In this document: positions 5,944 to 6,364 of the stretch, piece after piece | How the letters are laid out: the number at the start of each line of letters is the position of its first letter | Position numbering within the stretch: position 1 is the first letter of the stretch | NCBI GenBank assembly: GCA_015655225.1 | Contig: JAATFK010000011.1 | Span: 1 to 6,364 of the forward strand | Reading direction: 5' to 3' | DNA: 6,364 nt | Source: Solirubrobacterales bacterium | Lineage (GTDB): Bacteria; Actinomycetota; Thermoleophilia; Solirubrobacterales; Solirubrobacteraceae | The notes under the pieces: generated by a model | Told to the model about the DNA's origin: nothing | What the model saw: only the letters and a program-made list of their open reading frames with translations | The model's database searches: none | Position numbers and translations under genes: made by a program

Positions 5944-6111
5944 ATCCGCGAGCTGACCGCGCTGCGGCTCGTGACGCTGCACAACCTCTCCTACATCGCC
6001 CGCCTGATGGCGGACCTGCGCGCGGCGATCGCCGCCGGCACGCTCGCCGAGGTGACCGCCGCCGCGCGCGCCGGCGCCGCGCCGGTCGGAGCGCGGGCGG
6101 CTTACACCTAG
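5944..6111 (+). pseudogene. tgt: C-terminal segment of tgt beyond the in-frame TAG
   Basis: In the same frame as tgt, 55 sense codons follow the TAG and end at TAG 6109-6111. They read IRELTALRLVTLHNLSYIAR and then LMADLRAAIAAGTLAEV, which lines up without gaps with the TGT C-terminus (recalled E. coli: [20 protein letters not shown]; Z. mobilis: EILGAMLMTEHNIAFYQQLM). His373 of the joined frame, in TLHN, is the expected fourth zinc ligand. The interrupting codon sits where those homologs have Arg, so a single change such as AAG to TAG would explain it. There is no frameshift or second internal stop, and third positions remain G/C-rich, so decay, if any, is very recent. The joined protein would have 415 residues, in the normal range. 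It is either part of a read-through protein, the tail of a pseudogene, or normal coding sequence hidden by a base error. Confidence 0.85.
5947..5973 (+). other. Predicted RNA stem-loop just after the tgt TAG
   Basis: CGCGAGC (5947-5953) pairs with GCTCGTG (5967-5973) in a 7-bp stem with one G-U pair, starting 3 bases after the TAG. An alternative fold pairs CCGC (5957-5960) with GCGG (5964-5967). Such stems near a stop can favour recoding, but GC-rich coding DNA forms many hairpins by chance. Confidence 0.3.
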
Positions 6112-6117
6112 CCGACC

Positions 6118-6166
6118 GAACAGGTCAAAGTTGCTGCCCTTCAGGGGGTCGAACTTTGACCTCTTC
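6118..6166. terminator. Long inverted repeat between convergent genes, probable bidirectional terminator
   Basis: GAACAGGTCAAAGTT (6118-6132) and AACTTTGACCTCTTC (6152-6166) pair at 14 of 15 positions, with 11 consecutive perfect pairs, around a 19-base loop. The element begins 7 bases after the second tgt stop and lies 24 bases before the stop of the minus-strand gene, the expected place for a terminator shared by two converging transcripts. No U-tract follows on either strand, as is common in high-GC actinobacteria. GGTC/GACC occurs four times (6114, 6123, 6147, 6158), so alternative small hairpins are possible. The remainder of the gap (6112-6189) shows nothing else apart from a short symmetrical CGCGC-TCA-GCGCG (6185-6197) across the minus-strand stop. 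Confidence 0.6.
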
Positions 6167-6189
6167 CGCTACGGTGCCCGGCCCCGCGC

Positions 6190-6364
6190 TCAGCGCGTGT
6201 TCTGGTTGATCAGGTCCTGCAGCTGCTGGATCCCCTGCTTGGCGTCGTCGGAGACGACCCGCTTGAGGTGGACCGCCTGCTTCGAGGCGTTCGTCGCGGC
6301 GACCGCCACGACGATGCCGGCCGCGATCAGCACGAGGATCGCGAGCACCGCCATCAGCCGCCGC
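6190..6364 (-). CDS. C-terminus of a membrane-anchored protein of unknown function (5' end outside window)
   Basis: Read on the minus strand, 57 codons are open from the window edge to TGA (6192-6190). The visible sequence starts RRLMAVLAILVLIAAG and continues IVVAVAAT, a clear hydrophobic membrane helix (about residues 3-24), preceded by two arginines. A soluble amphipathic tail follows: SKQAVHLKRVVSDDAKQGI, then QQLQDLINQNTR (27-57), probably helical. Two arginines before the helix suggest a cytoplasmic N-terminal side and the short tail outside, if the positive-inside rule holds. An ATG at 6354-6352 could make this a complete 54-residue protein, but no upstream sequence is available to judge a ribosome site, and a longer protein ending in a single membrane anchor is equally likely. 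I do not recognise the family. The gene converges on tgt and shares the inverted repeat at 6118-6166. Confidence 0.65.
   Translation of the reverse strand, partial: RRLMAVLAILVLIAAGIVVAVAATNASKQAVHLKRVVSDDAKQGIQQLQDLINQNTR

Noticed and set aside
4194..5946. Identical 10-mer CTTCTAGATC at 4194-4203 and 5937-5946
   Set aside because: Repeats of this length are expected by chance in 6 kb; no symmetry or shared context beyond it.

Overview
This is a chromosomal window from a very GC-rich bacterium. The strong G/C bias at third codon positions, the GTG starts, the 4-base stop/start overlaps and the TAnnnT-type -10 boxes point to an actinobacterium. The protein flavour (the helicase, the targeting of Arg/Ala-rich loops, the tgt variant) suggests the Thermoleophilia (Solirubrobacter/Conexibacter-like), but that placement is inference. 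No mobile element, CRISPR array, rRNA or tRNA is visible.

Left block (1-3611, + strand): the 3' half of tpiA (triosephosphate isomerase), complete gpmI (cofactor-independent phosphoglycerate mutase) and an SF2 DEAD/DEAH-type helicase. The joints are ATGA and GTGA, so each stop codon overlaps the next start. These three genes should be one translationally coupled unit: two glycolytic enzymes followed by an unrelated nucleic-acid motor.

Middle block (3612-4835, + strand): a MarR-family regulator with its own candidate promoter, then a 157-base gap, then an Hsp20 small heat-shock protein. The gap holds weak hairpins, a TTGACA -35 box, a 21-bp-spaced direct repeat that also reads as a degenerate HspR/HAIR-like site, and a near-perfect Shine-Dalgarno sequence.

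Right block (4836-6364): tgt (tRNA-guanine transglycosylase, queuosine pathway) begins 28 bases after hsp20. Its frame is interrupted by an in-frame TAG at 5941-5943. The same frame then continues for 55 more codons with unmistakable TGT C-terminal sequence, including the histidine that should be the fourth zinc ligand. The 5' coding part of tgt contains a perfect 28-base palindrome. After the second stop (6109-6111) comes a long inverted repeat, and then the C-terminus of a convergent minus-strand gene with one membrane segment, cut by the window edge.

The most noteworthy signals are the amber-interrupted tgt, for which sequencing error, recent nonsense mutation and programmed readthrough are all open, and the large palindrome at its 5' end. 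The rest looks like ordinary housekeeping DNA.
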